64,000 nucleotides of DNA from positions 62,001 to 126,000 of the forward strand of contig OENT01000354.1 in assembly GCA_900239685.1 (NCBI GenBank), in the 5' to 3' direction. This stretch comes from Rotaria macrura (Eukaryota > Rotifera > Eurotatoria > Philodinida > Philodinidae). Below are positions 38,779 through 53,436 of the stretch, one piece after another. The notes under the pieces were generated by a model. That model was given only the letters and a program-made list of their open reading frames with translations. It searched no databases and was not told the DNA's origin. Numbering within the stretch: position 1 is the stretch's first letter; each line of letters begins with the position of its first letter. Position numbers and translations under genes: made by a program.

Positions 38779-40505
38779 TTATTCTTGTCGATGAAAAGTA
38801 AGAGATGCCGGAGAGAATAGATGAGTACCAGCATTGCCTGTCACTGCAGCTTTGGCTTCGGTTAGTAGAGCTGAACCGAATGGACCCATAGCACTTGTTG
38901 TATCGCCCGGTGGCCGATAGGCAGCTGCAGCTGCAGCAAGTAAATGTGGTTGTCTCTGAATCCATCGTTGTAATGTAGCACCAGCAAATAATTCAAGACC
39001 AAGACATGATTGTCGTTTCCATTTAGTCCTAAGAATTTTCCAGTATTAATAAAAATACAAATCAATCAAGAATGTATTTACCTTCGATTTTGATACCATG
39101 TTTTTACCTGTGTATCCGAAAGATGAAGACGATTAGCAAGTTCTAATCGTTCTTGTACGCTCAAATATTTTTGTCGTTCGAAACTTTTCTCCAATGTATT
39201 CAATTGAGCATCAGTAAAGGCCGTGCGTGGTTTACGTTGTTTCTTATTCTTTCTTAAATTAATTGCTGCCAAACACGAGCTTGATGCACATAAATCATCA
39301 TCTAAGCATAATAATCAACAATGATAATGGAACTCGTTTGTGATAATTATTGAAATCGATCATATTTTCAAATGAATAGTTTTCAATTAACTATCAAAAA
39401 CAACATTAAGAAATGATCTTTTTTGATATATAGACATCAACGTACGTCTATAGTTGATAGTAGAGAGTACGATTATGAAACGTGCTTTGAAAACTACATA
39501 GTTTATGTCGGTTCATTGTAGAGTGTGGTCTATAGTGAAACATATGTGAGAATAAAACAACAAACGATCATGCTTAACTCTTTTTCTTAAACTACCGTTC
39601 ACATTGCTATTGGGTTATCGATCTCAATTAGAACCTATCGAATCAAAATTAACAGTAACTATTTATTCGAATATGTAAAAATCAATTCTACTTAATCACA
39701 TTTTCACACGGCCTAAATCAACATATATTTGGAGAAATGTTCAACATATATGTTCACTACTACATCTAAATATAGAACAAGGAATAATTCATATCTTGAA
39801 GCCAAATTATAAATCCTCATACGTAGTAAATTATGAAACATATCGAAGCAGATGAGTTATATTACTAATCAACCTGAGTTTTTTTTGCGCATGACTTTCA
39901 ATCAATTGAAAAATTGATGTCAAAACTATCGATATATTCTATATTTCATTAAAATATTGATTCACGGAGCATTGATTTTGTCGACGATAGAAAAGTATTT
40001 CTTTTTGTGTGTAAATTTAATCTATAAAAAGATATCTTAACTATATTATGATTGCGAATCATAATCGTTCAAATCTACTCTATGTAATTTTATACATACC
40101 ACTGTAATGATTAACACTATTGCTTTCTTCACTACCAGATGATTCTTCACCAGTGCCACCATCTCCTGATACATTAAGTACTTGTGAATCTTTTGAATCA
40201 CCATTGTCATCATCTTCCTCTTCATAATCATTATTATTATTATTATTATCATCGTCATCATCATGATTCTTCTTCTTCTTACTCTTACTATCGTTTTCTT
40301 CATTATTATGAGATCGAAACTTTTTATTGGATGTGTCATTGTCCATAGTATCATTTTCTTGTTTATTAAAATCGTCAGATATAATTGATCGTTTACGTTT
40401 TCGATCCGCATTTTCATTGGAATGATTTGTATTGTTATTCATAGGCATTACCATGTGTAAGATATCATCAACAAAAAACGTACGACGTTGCTTTACCATT
40501 GTCAT
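38779..40505 (-). CDS. BarH-like homeobox transcription factor A
   Basis: DNA-binding developmental regulator of the Bar class, likely acting in neural or sensory cell fate. Three exons on the minus strand: 40505-40100, 39301-39082, 39028-38779, phases matching, 291 aa. Residues 9-16 (TFFVDDIL) resemble the FIL/eh1 repressor motif of BarH proteins. The middle is an acidic, Asn/Asp/Lys-rich low-complexity region. The homeodomain is at about 157-216, with TWYQNRRTKWKRQ: Tyr49 is the Bar-class mark and Asn51 is intact. C-terminal to it lies LGLELFAG, like the BarH post-homeodomain element, then a short poly-Ala stretch. The intron between codon halves of the second Arg of QNRR is shared with gene B. 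Start: the first in-frame ATG after an upstream stop (40505). Bar class is sure; the exact orthologue (BarH versus BARHL) is not. Confidence 0.88.
39302..40099 (-). other. First intron of BarH-like gene A (798 nt)
   Basis: AT-rich intron with donor gtatgt and acceptor cttag on the minus strand, phase 1, at the same place relative to the homeodomain as the first intron of gene B. No other features recognised. Confidence 0.7.
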
Positions 40506-43500
40506 TTTCTTTTTGTATTTCTTGTTGAAAGCGAGTCCGGTCAATCAAAAAGAATAATTTTCAGAATAGCGAACGCAATACAACGATTTCTTTGTTTCAC
40601 TCACTCACTTTCTCTCTCTTATTTCTACGACTGTTGTTCTCTTTTCTTTTTTTCTCTTTATTCTACAGTGTGACAAGTGGGATTTCTTTCATTTGCAGCG
40701 ACATATAGAAAATGACAAAGAAAAGAGAGCAGATAATTGACATTTTACACACATTCTCTCTCTCGTTTTTTTCCTTCAACAAATGTCTACATTCACTTGA
40801 TTGGTGTAGAAAAAAAGAATAAAAATAGTTGAAGATGATTGGCAGTTTAAATTTAATTCATAGAATAAAAGAAGAAGAAAACGGATCGATTTGAATATGA
40901 GAAGAAAGAAAAAAAGAAACACAAGTTCTTCGAAAAATTAAAAAGAAAATTATATATCCAATTTCCGGTTTGCTCATTACATTGATGGTGTAACAAGAAG
41001 AAAAAATGTACATGTCTATATCATTATAAATAAAGATTGATCGATCAGTTAATCAATAGTTGCTCTTTGCACACTCGGGTTTTTTTCCCTATATTCTCTT
41101 CATTACATATGTTTATGATATGCAAATCAGAAGAATCAACGTTGTATCTTCTCTTTTCTTTTTTTTCTGTTCAAATGAAAATAATTTTCTCATCATGATT
41201 ATCATTATCATCATCATGTTCTTTGCGCATTGTTAATACGAATCGGATTGACACTTTGAAGGTGGTGGTGATAGCTATTCGATTAATAATAATCGATCGA
41301 TAGACTTGTTCGTGCTTGTACAACTACTCAATGGATGATGATCATGATCATCATAATCATGAGATAGAACATAAATATATGAGGTTTCATTTCTCTTTGA
41401 ATGTTTTTATTAGACTAATAAATAGATTGACATTCATTAAGCAGGTGAATTCGATCAAGGACATAAGTCACCTGTTTTTTTTTCTTCTTCTTTGGTTTTG
41501 TTCTTTTAATGTATATTGATTGTCGATAGTTGTAATTAATGTCACACATTGATTGTTATCGTTTGTTCGTTGTATGCTCGAATGAACGAACATAAGGTGT
41601 TATTTTATGTATCACGTTTGCCTTTCTTTTTTAGTTTTTATTCTCAATAAACCTAACAAATATGTTAAGCCGCATAGAAATGAAGCCTTGGGCTCGATCG
41701 AATTAAGTGAAAAAGATTGGATGTGTTGTAAATGATATGAGATCAAATGTATCACTACAATATTGAGTCATAGATCGACAAAGTAGTAAAATATAAAGAA
41801 AAACAAGATGAACTGTTAAACATTATAATAATCATCAAAGAAAATCTTCTCTTTCTTCGTCATTCGTTCTATCGCATGATAATTAAAATTGATGTGTCTT
41901 TTCTTTAGCTTTATGAATATATGCACTTGAATGACAAATAAATTTTTTCTATTTATTTTTAATTTGATTCACTTCTAACAATGTTTATTTCTCTCTTTCG
42001 TTTCTATGAATGAAGACAGACAAAATCTGTTTTTTCTAAAAATGTCGATTCTTCTCTAGTGTGATTGACAATGAGAAATTATAAAGCAATTTCTAAAATT
42101 TCCCCTTTTTTGTCCTCGTTTTCTTTTTAATTATCAAGCTCAATGATCCATGTATTCCAAAACAATGATGTCCACTACGCGTTCATGTTTTTTCTTTTTG
42201 GTTTGAATAGAAATTGTAGACATTTATAGAAATCAAACTGATTTATATACATATATATATATACGTGTGTAGGTGTGTAAAATAAATGTAACTAGAACAG
42301 ACAAGTCGATTCCTGTTGGATAATATCAAACGGTTTAATCATAACAGGAAATGAGCCACATCAAGTAGCTCGTACTATCTTGAACTCGTTTACATAGATT
42401 CAATCGATCATCGTTATCGAATTAAAAAATCGTGTCATTACTACAATGTGCTTATTACAAAGGCAACGAACATCGGAAGTAGTCTATCGTGAGACTCGAC
42501 ACTAACATATAAATGGGAACAATCATCGCACCTGTCATTTTTCTCTCCTTTTCTCGTGGTTTCCCCCAAAGACTCGTTCCGATTCAATTTGTTTCACCTG
42601 AATAGACGAAATAGACAGACAGATAGCGTGCCATCTCAAAATTGATCATCATTGATGGTGGTGATAGACGCATGTGTGCATATTCACTACACACCAAAGA
42701 GAAAACAAAACTGTGTTGCTTTAAAAAGATTAGCTACTCATAATAATATGTGCAACAGATCCATTACAAATGATCGGGTCGCGTGTGCTTGTTATCATAA
42801 ATTTAGTTTTTTTTCTTTATGTTTCTCTCTCGATTTTTTCTTTCTGTGAGCATCATCGTTGCCTCCAGGGTTTTTATCTATCTGTTTGAAGTCAAGCAAT
42901 ACTAGCAGATGGACAGGCGGTGACAAAACATATAGCAACTAACTTGTTGCTGTTGTTCTAATAGTTCAACCATAAGCTAATTTGACAGTAATTAACACAC
43001 GCACACACACACATATATACAATCGCCTATGTATATAAGAAAAAGGATTAATTCAAAATCGAATTCATCTATATATTTTTGTTAATATTTTTCTTTCACA
43101 AATAAAGGGAATAAAAACAAGATTTATAATGAGGTAATGATCGGATTGTCGCATATATTAAAATAATACTAGAGAAGAGAAACCATAGCTATTAGAATTG
43201 AATCGACTATGCTACTTGAAAAGATGATTAAATGGACGATGATGATGATGATGAAAGGAACAAAGATCGATAGCCTATTTTTTTTACTAAAAAAATAAAT
43301 TTACACCGAAAAAGTATTAAGACCTTTTTCTTAAAAACATTAGAATGACTAGTTGTTGGCACGATTGTAATCGGCACGGTTCAGCTAATCCATCCACTCG
43401 CATCATCATTTTCTTCACTTGAAATCTCCTGCCAATCCGTTCGCCTCTTTGTCTCACTCGAGATGACTCCAATCTTAATCAGTTTATTTTTATATGTATG

Positions 43501-44019
43501 TTTCTCTTTCCGCATCGTCTTTCTTTTTTTTCCCTACTTATTCTTCGTCTTCAATAAGTACTAGTTTCTATCTAATAGAGTCAATTGAACGACGACGACG
43601 ACGACGAACATCAATCTTGGTGCGTGCAAAAAAGAAAAGAAAATCGAACACATTTGTAAAGAAAAAGAGGGACAGAAAAAGAGAGTCATAGAGAGAGTGT
43701 GTGAGATAAAGAGAGAGAAAGAGTTAGTGATGAAATGAGCAAAACAGAGAGCATATTTGATCGATGTTAAAGAAAACAATTTGCGATCGAAAGAAAGTCT
43801 CAAGAGAGATGATCGGCAATGAGAAAAAAGAGAGAAGAAGACAAGGTAGCGAGTCATTCACTTTTTTCCCCTTTTTTGCCGCTTTCAACCAATAGGCATA
43901 GAGAAATATAGAGAAAGAAAGAGAGAACGAAAGAGAGAAACAGAGCAAACGAGAACACGTAGTATGCATTTAAATTTTTCCAATTACATTTCTTGTCACG
44001 CCCGATTACAGAAACTCGA
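40506..44019. promoter_or_regulatory. Shared 3.5-kb upstream region of the divergent BarH-like pair
   Basis: Lies head-to-head between the two homeobox genes and should contain both promoters and shared enhancers. Next to each ATG the sense strand is GA-rich (CT-rich on the plus strand at about 40595-40770, GA-rich at about 43655-43955), so both leaders look alike. A CCAAT word lies at 43889-43893, about 130 nt before the ATG of gene B. The centre is AT-rich with TCATCATCA and (TA)n runs. Short open frames here are simple-sequence artefacts. Regulatory role is inferred from position only. Confidence 0.5.
43655..43955 (+). repeat. GA-rich (polypurine) tract upstream of BarH-like gene B
   Basis: Long runs of gagagaaag-like sequence interrupted by short mixed segments. 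It could be a transcribed leader or a GAGA-type promoter element; nothing in the sequence decides between these. A weaker mirror of it precedes gene A on the opposite strand. Confidence 0.55.
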
Positions 44020-45292
<1,273 letters not shown>

Positions 45293-48200
45293 ATTCTTTC
45301 TATTCATTCTTTTTTTTTTGATTTCGTTTTTGCTTTGTCTTTTTATTCTTCTATTCTCGTACACACGTTCATATATACATATATATATATATATATGTAC
45401 ACGTATATATACATATAAAATACAGTCAATGGAAAGAAATGCAAATAAGTGCGATGATTGTTTTGTTTGAATCGATGCTAGCCGACGAAGAGAAGTCTTA
45501 GGAAGTCAACAGCTTTTCTTTTCTTTTCTTCTTCAGAGTAATTGTAAGAAAATAGAAAATAGTGTGAAGCGATTGATAATTCAATTTCATTTATTCAACA
45601 AATGAACACCTGTAAACAGTCACAGAATATGATGATTTTGTTTAATCAATTTTCTCTCATGTGTATATTGAAAATAGCAGTGGAAAAAGAAACAAAAGAA
45701 TAATAGACTTATTTCTATTCTTTCCTTGTGTAATACTCAATATGTGACGAAATGAAAATAATCATAATGATGACAATGATCATCGAAAGGTAAACACTTG
45801 ATTGGCTTTAATATGAAGTACGCATACAAAGATGGTGTTTGTCATGAATTTCATTTTGCTTGTTCATGCGCGCATATTAAAGGTATCCATGATTGTAAAA
45901 AGAGGAAAAGTTCGATGTTCTAATTGATTTCATAGTTATTAATTACATGTATTTTGTTTCATTTTTATCTGAATTTCAATTCATAATTGGACAACCAATG
46001 AAATGAATATTTACTTTTGTAAGATAACAATTATAAGTTGATTGTTTATTTTTTTTTTCGCAATATGGTACGTAATGTAGAAAGATAAAGTTTTCTTTGT
46101 CCACCAGACTCGACATGAACGAATAAATCGTATTCGATTTCTAGAGTACTATAAGCTATGTATCGATGAGAATGGAACGACTAATGGTTGTTTTAACTAT
46201 GTGAGAATAAAATCGTTTAGATTTGATAGAAAAATAATTGATACAACCAGTACTAAATTCATATACGCACGAGAACAATTTAACATTAGAAAGAAAATTT
46301 TTAAATTTTCGAAAGACAACATGGTAGAACACATTCGTACCGATTAAATATTAAAGCATTGATTGTAGAACTTCTGTCCATAAGATTTCTTTTAGATTTT
46401 CGAAATCTTACTTAAATTAATTTATGATAGAATTTTCTTATCTATTAGTTCATAACACGTATTGTAAGATCTCTATTGTATGATTATATTGAACAAATAC
46501 AATATTCTATTCGATGATGTAGACGAAAGTTTTGTTTTCATTACTTTTTTTCTTATAGTTAACTGTCGCATGCCGTTTGAAACTTATCATATACGAAACT
46601 TATCTTTGATCGGTTTTTATGAATCTCGTTAAAATTTCAATTCTTTTAAAATATGCAAAGTTATTGATATAGTTTCCTTCGTCCGCATATGAACTGTTGC
46701 AATGTACTTCTGTGTTTATTTAGAATAAGTGTGGCACAAAAAGAAATTTGAAGTTTTGCGCCTTTGTTCATGATCTTATAAAGCTTCATAAAATTCTGTA
46801 CGGTAAAAATATAAGTTTGCGTCCTCATTGAAAACGAAGAGTATGTTTGATTGAGAAATTCGATAAAAGTAATTTTTATAGGAAGATTAAACTTTCGAAT
46901 AATTTTTTTCTAAATAAATTTCGGAAAGAAGTATCTTCGTTATGATTTAGTTTGATATAGATCTTGAGCAGAAAACCAAAGAAGTGTTTCTACAGATAGT
47001 ATTTTTCGAAAATGAAAATATTAATTTAAATCTACGAGAAATTAAAATTCAATCGAAAATTTTCGTTCTTGATTATGTAAAAAAATAATATTATTGATAA
47101 AAATCATTCAAAATAATAAATAATGGAATGGATTTATAACGATCCGTAGCATTATATTTATGCATTCAGTTTCGCTCATAGGCTTTTAATAATTATTGAA
47201 TTATATCATCATCAAAAGGATTAGTATTGAGTAACTAAATAGAAATGATTGTGATTTATGAACTCATTTAAAAACTAGTCAGTAGACAACTGTCTTAATC
47301 TTCGTCCTAAGACATTGTTCTGTGATAATGTGAACTCCATTTTCATAGATGTTCTATTCATGATGGTATATAATTGTTGTACATAAAAACAAATCATTGG
47401 ATCATTCATGTCATACTATTGCCATTGTCATATGAATTGATGGCCGATCAAGCATAAAAATGATCGATTTTAATAAAAACAAGTTATGACTTGTTTATAC
47501 AATAACGACTATACAATCATAACCGACCTACAACATACACGATTTGAATGTTTGAAGATTTGTTTTTCCTTCAATGTTTGTTACAATCAACGAGCTTTAT
47601 TCAAGTTGCTACTTTGATGAGTAGCTGGAATTCTTAGAACACTCTTAACTTCTATTCAAGAACGTTTTCAGTTTTGGAATGAAAAACTATCTCACAATAA
47701 GTCACTAATAATATCATATTGTGATATAATGATAATTGAACTCTTGTAATAAGTGTTTATTCTCTTAGAACTTCGTTCCAATCAATCTTGATTTGCATTG
47801 AAACTAATTGTCGAACTTTAAATAGGAAAAAAAGTAAATAATGTTAATTAACAAAAGAATAATTCTATATTCGAATTTTGATCACGTGAAATGCTTCTTT
47901 GTCGATTCCTCATTTGTCTGTTCGTTTATTAAAAACATGCAACATTCTAGGCATCTGTAATTCGATTTTAAAACAAAATAATCAGAAAATCAGTGGTTTC
48001 GTCGAGAATATGATATATACGACATTAGTTTACTGTTATGATCAGCTGATGTCATTTGGTATTCTTCTAAACATTGGTAGGTGATCAGATTAAGGAAGTA
48101 TTGAATGATTGTATTTATCAGAATTCGTCGTAGAAGTTTCAATTAGAGAATGGGATTTGTATAAGATTACTGATATTTTACGCTTTGATTTTTGATTCCT

Positions 48201-51097
48201 TGCGGAAAACTCTCCAACGTATTGTCTTGTCTATTACTTGACTTATTACGACTCTCGACTGAGATTTCATTACAGCATTTTCCTTATTTTGTCTTACTCC
48301 TCGGCAATTTCAATTGTAAGAATCGAGTATGGAAATAGTTCTTGACTCTTTACGATCAACTTCTAAAAGTTAAATAGTAAAAATATTCATTGTGGAAAAA
48401 AATGATTGTGTGTCCAACAGCTTGATGTTGCCATTTGGTAACACCCAGTTGTAAAGGGTAAATAATATGAAAATTTTATCATTTTTTTTCTTCTCATGTA
48501 TCATATCGCCAAGTTCAACCACAGCCAAAGTTTTAGACCTTTAGCTGTAGGGTACACGTTGAATACATACCTCTAGAATGTTGCATCGACTATAAGAACT
48601 GAGCTAAATCAGTCAGATTCCTTCAAAAAAGTTTTAGAACTTTGGGGAAATTCGGGAAATTTTCAAAAAACCTCAGAGCATATTTAAGTAAACTATTTTG
48701 GAATTTTCTTAACGTTTCTATTCCTCCAAACTCAAAAAATGTTTTGGAAATATTAGGTTCTATTAGTACAATTGTGAAATTCAGTGAAAATTTTTTAAAA
48801 TACCTTGATCGGCATCAGAACAGATAGAAAAAAACCACATCTTTCGAGCATCTTGCAGTATGCAGTGATGTGTGGAAATATCTTCCAAAGGATCGACACT
48901 TGCTCTGAGAATAATATTAGATGCAGACGTGTTCAGAACTCAGAAGGGTGGCCTAGTTCAGAGTTTTTCTTCCCAATTACTCAAACTCTTCGTGCACACC
49001 GATTGATCAAACGGTATCTACAAGGACTGGCGTATGCCACAACGAAATCTGTATGATATTATATGGGTGACGCGTGACAAACAGTGATGATTACTCCCTT
49101 CCAGGGTCATCCTATGTCTAATGGTGTCGAAACTCGAAGTCAATACTTTGTAGTTCGTATCAAATAACTAAACCATTGAGTAGTGGTGACAAAATAGAAA
49201 AACAAATACTGTTCTACTATCGATGCATACATGAAGAAAACTATGAAACGTTGTACTTGAAGAAACAAAACAGAAAACAATGTCATTTTCAAATTTTTTA
49301 TCTCTTAAGACCGGTGTTGCTAAATGGCAACATTCGGCTCTAATAGGTCAAGGAAAATGATTTGACCGGTCTTCAACGTCATTTACTACGTCTTCAATCT
49401 CTATTCGAATCAATAGGCTATGCAGAACAAAACCATACGAGGTACTTGATACTTTGAATATTTCTCTAGGGCGAATTTCAAATTATAATTTACATGAGTA
49501 CCGAATTATGAAACATTTCTACTACGAAAGAAAATCTTAATTCGATCGTTACGGATCAAAATCTCTATCTGAAACCAGGTATTCATTCCCATTTGTCTAA
49601 TCGCCAGTATAAAATATGTGACAAATGATAATCAATTTTAAGAACAGTTCCGATGCCTCTTGAAATCTTTAACACGATTCTCTATGAAATTCTATGCGTT
49701 CTATTGAATAGTAAACAATTTAAGAAGAAATATTTCTGAACATAAATATATGACCTGATGAAACACAAACTTTTATCGAATCGATCTTCATCGTGGTACA
49801 GCTTCTTTTAATCTGCAGTAATCCGAAGATTTTCACCCTGCTTGAGTTCCGTATCTGATACCATTCATGATATTGATCGTTTCTTAGATCAAGTTTGATT
49901 TTGGAAAATATGATCACTCAACACTACCACTATCAAAAGTTATTATTCATACGACTTTTTCTCTGAAATAAGTGATCAGAAAACTTAAGAATTACCTCTG
50001 GTTTAGATCCTTAAATTCTTTATTTTTTTCTTCAAGAAATGATAATAACAGATTCGTAGAACGACGCATTCTATTTTTCATGAGCTGAGAATCAAACTTA
50101 AGGCGTCTGTATGTTATGTTCAAAAACACCAAAAATAATCATGACATTTTGAAGTGATCTTTGTGTGCCACAAGAAAAGATAATATGAAAAAAGATGTTG
50201 AAATAATAGAAACATCGAAAAACTAAGTTTGTATTACCAGTTTTTTTCTAAAGTACGATAATACAGTGATTGCTGTTGATGCTCAAATTTATAGAAGTAT
50301 ATCTAATGTATGGTAGTCGATTCCGTTGAGACTGTTTGCATTTATTCAATTCTCAATGGTAAAAAGATTATCATTTAACACATCATGAGAAAAATTTGCC
50401 CTTTTCCGATGAACTAAACGATTATGTTCTTTGCCGTACGTATGATCATTGAAAACATGATTTTTACGTGTATCACACAATCTATCAGTAGACATAGCTC
50501 GTTTACTTATCTGTCAATCTTCGTCAGCGTATCAGATGAAGATGTCGATGAATTCGAATGTAGTACGCATCATGACATATGTAGTTGTAGACGAGTCACT
50601 ATATGCACGTTATCATATCTATATGATTATTAGTTGATATCCATTCGATTATAAATTCGATAAGTATTGATTTTCTTTTTTCTGATCGTATTTTATATCT
50701 TTCATAAATATTTACTTCAATCAAGAAATAAATAAAACAGTCGAAATATTTGTTCGTTATACTGAATATTTTCGTTTTTGAGCATCCATCTAGTTCACTT
50801 GTAAATAATCATATCTATTGTGTCCAATAATTCAAACTTGTTGGATAAAATAATTTTCCGATTAAAAGAAACCCAGAAGAAGGAATCGTAACATAACTTG
50901 CACGCATGCATTTTTTTTTCTCTATAAAAATCACATTTTATTTTATCAAATGAAAAGTGTAACAAAAAAAGGCCATTTGATAAAGCGATAAAATACGAAA
51001 CACAGAATACAAGCGGAATATATTTGAGCAAAAAACTATGAGTCTCATAGAATTGGCATGCTGTCATCACTTAGAGCTCCGTGATAAACTCGATTAA

Positions 51098-51131
<34 letters not shown>

Positions 51132-51145
51132 GATGATGTTATTTA
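45293..51145. other. Gene-poor intergenic region (5.9 kb)
   Basis: AT-rich DNA between BarH-like gene B and the WWE-domain gene. The first few hundred bases are probably the 3' UTR of gene B and include a (TA)n run at about 45376-45420. A pure (TA)n stretch lies at about 51102-51126. Open frames at 48642-49056 have no recognisable similarity or coding look. No RNA gene or transposon end was recognised. Confidence 0.5.
51102..51126. repeat. (TA)n microsatellite
   Basis: About 12 uninterrupted TA units just downstream of the WWE-domain gene. Other shorter TA runs occur across the window. Confidence 0.8.
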
Positions 51146-51385
51146 TTATGGATACGGTTCGCGTTTAATTGGTCGTTGTTTATGGAAGTCCGATTTACTC
51201 ACTTGCATGCGATCTTTAAAATAAATGTAATGATTTAAAAGTTCTGCTTTTGTTATTTTGTTTTGATAACTTTGTTCGATTGTATTGTTGTCCTCATCAC
51301 TATACGGAATCCAATTGGGTTGCTGATTTTTATCAAATGGATTTGAAGCTGCATTCCAAAACCATTTTGGCTTTTCGACCGACAT
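51146..51385 (-). CDS. Stand-alone WWE-domain protein (79 aa)
   Basis: Single-exon gene whose whole length is one WWE domain, a fold that binds ADP-ribose units of poly(ADP-ribose) and is usually part of larger ubiquitin ligases (RNF146, Deltex) or PARPs. Visible signature: KWFWN near residue 7, NWIPYSDEDNNTIEQSYQ at about 24-41, then YIYFKDRMQV and QRPIKRE at the C terminus, which match the W-W-E core and the closing Q-x-R-P-I-R strand. There is no RING or catalytic domain attached. The ATG at 51385 directly precedes the domain; I see no upstream exon with a good splice site, but one cannot be excluded, in which case this would be the last exon of a longer protein. An AATAAA overlaps the stop codon. 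Confident for the domain, less for the gene limits. Confidence 0.7.
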   Translation of the reverse strand: MSVEKPKWFWNAASNPFDKNQQPNWIPYSDEDNNTIEQSYQNKITKAELLNHYIYFKDRMQVSKSDFHKQRPIKREPYP

Positions 51386-52617
51386 CTTGCACTCTAGAAA
51401 AGAAAATTCATATATCTACGTATATATGCGGCGAAAAATTAAAAGCCAATGCATAGCCATGAATTGTGACTTCGCTCAAGACGACTGTTACAATGGAAAA
51501 AAAAACTCTTCATGCAGCCTGTTTTTGTTTTCGTGACACAAGGTAGAAAGAAATAAAAGTAAATATACTTGAATCAAAAAGGTAGCACATTGGTTGTTGT
51601 CATCGGAAGAAAGAATGACTAAGAATATTTTGTTTTCACTTTTTTCTGACAAAGAATTTGCAAATATTGCTTATTTTCTATTTGAAGAAAAAGATGCACC
51701 ATTGTTACATCATATCAATATCAATACAGCTTGGATTTTTAACTGTATGACTGATTCATTATATATACATGTCTGGAAAAATAATGAATGTTGTGTCAAA
51801 AGATTCCGCAACAATTGTAATGTTGTAAGATAACAGCCGACAGATGTAATGATGAATATTGTACAATAAATAAATAAAAAACAGCAGTGATAACTTACAT
51901 AAACAAGTAAGCAAAAAAGAACCGATATGTACAGATATGTAATACATAAATTACTTTTGTTATCCCTCTACATTACATTACATTACATTAGAGATTGTGT
52001 GAGAAAAGTGATAGTTATGTAAACATAGATAGATGACTAGAAATGATATACTCAATAGAATAATTGTATTCATCAACGATAGAATGTAAAGATTTACTAA
52101 ACTTAATCTTATCGATATCAATTTATATGAGTAGTTCTTCTTGTATATATATCAATCGACTGTCTATATTAGTGATGATCCATAACATGGATTGTGTCTA
52201 TGTTTGCCTGGTCTTCGTTGGTGTCTAATTGAAAAATGTAAACTGACATGTCTGTCGTTTTTTGTATGATGATTCTATAAACAGTGAAATGCTCTTTTCC
52301 TTTCTATCTACATGTGTCCCAGCCCATCAATTATCTATTCTGCCAGATGGAATCGACTTTTGTTCAGTCTCGCGCCTCAATTGAACGATATTATCGTCTG
52401 CACTACACTCACACATACGCAAGATTAATCTTTTTCTTCTTCTCTTCTCTTCTTTTTCTCTACAGAAAAGAGATGATGCTTTTTCCTTTCACTTATCTGA
52501 TTTGATAAAATAAGCAAGAAGAACATCTTCTTCTCATACTGCGATGGCCATCTCTTGTCTCATGACAGACCCAACACTTTGACAACGCTGAACAAAAAAA
52601 TAGAATACACTACTACT
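51386..52617. other. Intergenic region with divergent promoters
   Basis: Lies between the minus-strand WWE gene and the plus-strand Shisa-like gene, so it should hold both promoters. It contains a (acatt)n pentanucleotide repeat at about 51972-51990 and a CT-rich stretch at about 52430-52465 upstream of the Shisa ATG. An open frame at 51594-51833 starts at a non-ATG codon and has no recognisable similarity. Confidence 0.5.
51970..51992. repeat. Short (ACATT)n tandem repeat
   Basis: Four to five units of a five-base motif; simple-sequence repeat without known role. Confidence 0.7.
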
Positions 52618-53368
52618 ATGAGTTCTTCATGTCCTGGCTTTCTCGATCGATATGGCATATGGAATAATGGTATTAAAATTTCCTTAAATTTGTTTTTTTT
52701 TCGTTTTCGATTTCAACGTGTCAAATTTTCAAGGTTGAGCAAAATATCATAGGATAATCTCATAGTTGATTCTTCGAAAATTTTTCAACTCTGAAAATTC
52801 TATTCTTTATGTCGAATTAATCTGTCTCTATCATTTTTTAGGATTTGCTTGTTCATCACCTCGTATCTGTTGTGGGACAGACATTGATCGTTATTGTTGC
52901 ATCCCACCAACAAAAATAATTTCATCAACTTTATCTTCAACTTCTTACCAATCATTAAATGATTTCGAATCGTATACAATTCGTACGTCAAACAATTTAC
53001 TTACTGAAAAATGGTTTTTTATACAATCATGTACCATTGGCATATTTCTCACAATTCTTTTACTTAGTTGTCTTACTATTTATCTATGTTTAACATCAAT
53101 GCGTTATAATAGACGTCAAAAATCACTGTCTATTATCGAAGTACCTTTACCATCGAGATCTCCACTTTTAATACAGTCCAAACGACCATTATCAAATCGT
53201 ATATCAACAATAAGCAGTACGTCGAGTGATGCTAAATCTCGATGTACAGATATATCAATGGTATTAAATACACCACTTAATCTTTATCCAACAACAAATA
53301 GTCGTACGTCAACAGCGTCATCATCTTATTATATATATCCTAATGAATTTGAATATCTTTGTAAATAG
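52618..53368 (+). CDS. Shisa-like single-pass membrane protein A
   Basis: Two exons, 52618-52669 and 52842-53368 (phase 1), give 192 aa. The N terminus holds the Shisa Cys-rich motif: CPGFLDRYGIWNNG, then FACSSPRICCGTD and RYCCIPP, with paired cysteines at 27-28 and 36-37. A hydrophobic segment at about 75-102 (FFIQSCTIGIFLTILLLS) is the transmembrane helix. The tail is Ser/Thr/Arg-rich and cytoplasmic by analogy. Shisa proteins act in receptor trafficking (Fz/FGFR in vertebrates, AMPA receptor auxiliary subunits), but assigning one of these roles here would be a guess. No cleavable signal peptide is visible before the Cys motif, so either the helix serves as the signal anchor or a first exon is missing. 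Gene converges on the MINDY gene with 204 nt between stops. Confidence 0.75.
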
Positions 53369-53399
53369 AAAAAATAATCTGTCTATCGCTCTCTCTCTT

Positions 53400-53436
<37 letters not shown>

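Noticed and set aside
40046..40417. Alternative frame rich in Met and Ile overlapping BarH-like gene A exon 1
   Set aside because: It is a frame shadow of the Asn/Asp/Lys repeat region of the real exon.
43494..43969. Several open frames on both strands upstream of BarH-like gene B
   Set aside because: They are translations of GA/CT-rich simple sequence (Ser/Phe/Leu or Arg/Lys/Glu runs).
48642..49056. Two overlapping open frames in the large intergenic region
   Set aside because: No recognisable domain, no supporting splice sites, and base composition like the surrounding non-coding DNA.
51594..51833. Open reading frame of 79 codons upstream of the Shisa-like gene
   Set aside because: It begins at a non-ATG codon, has no recognisable similarity and no splice context; probably chance.
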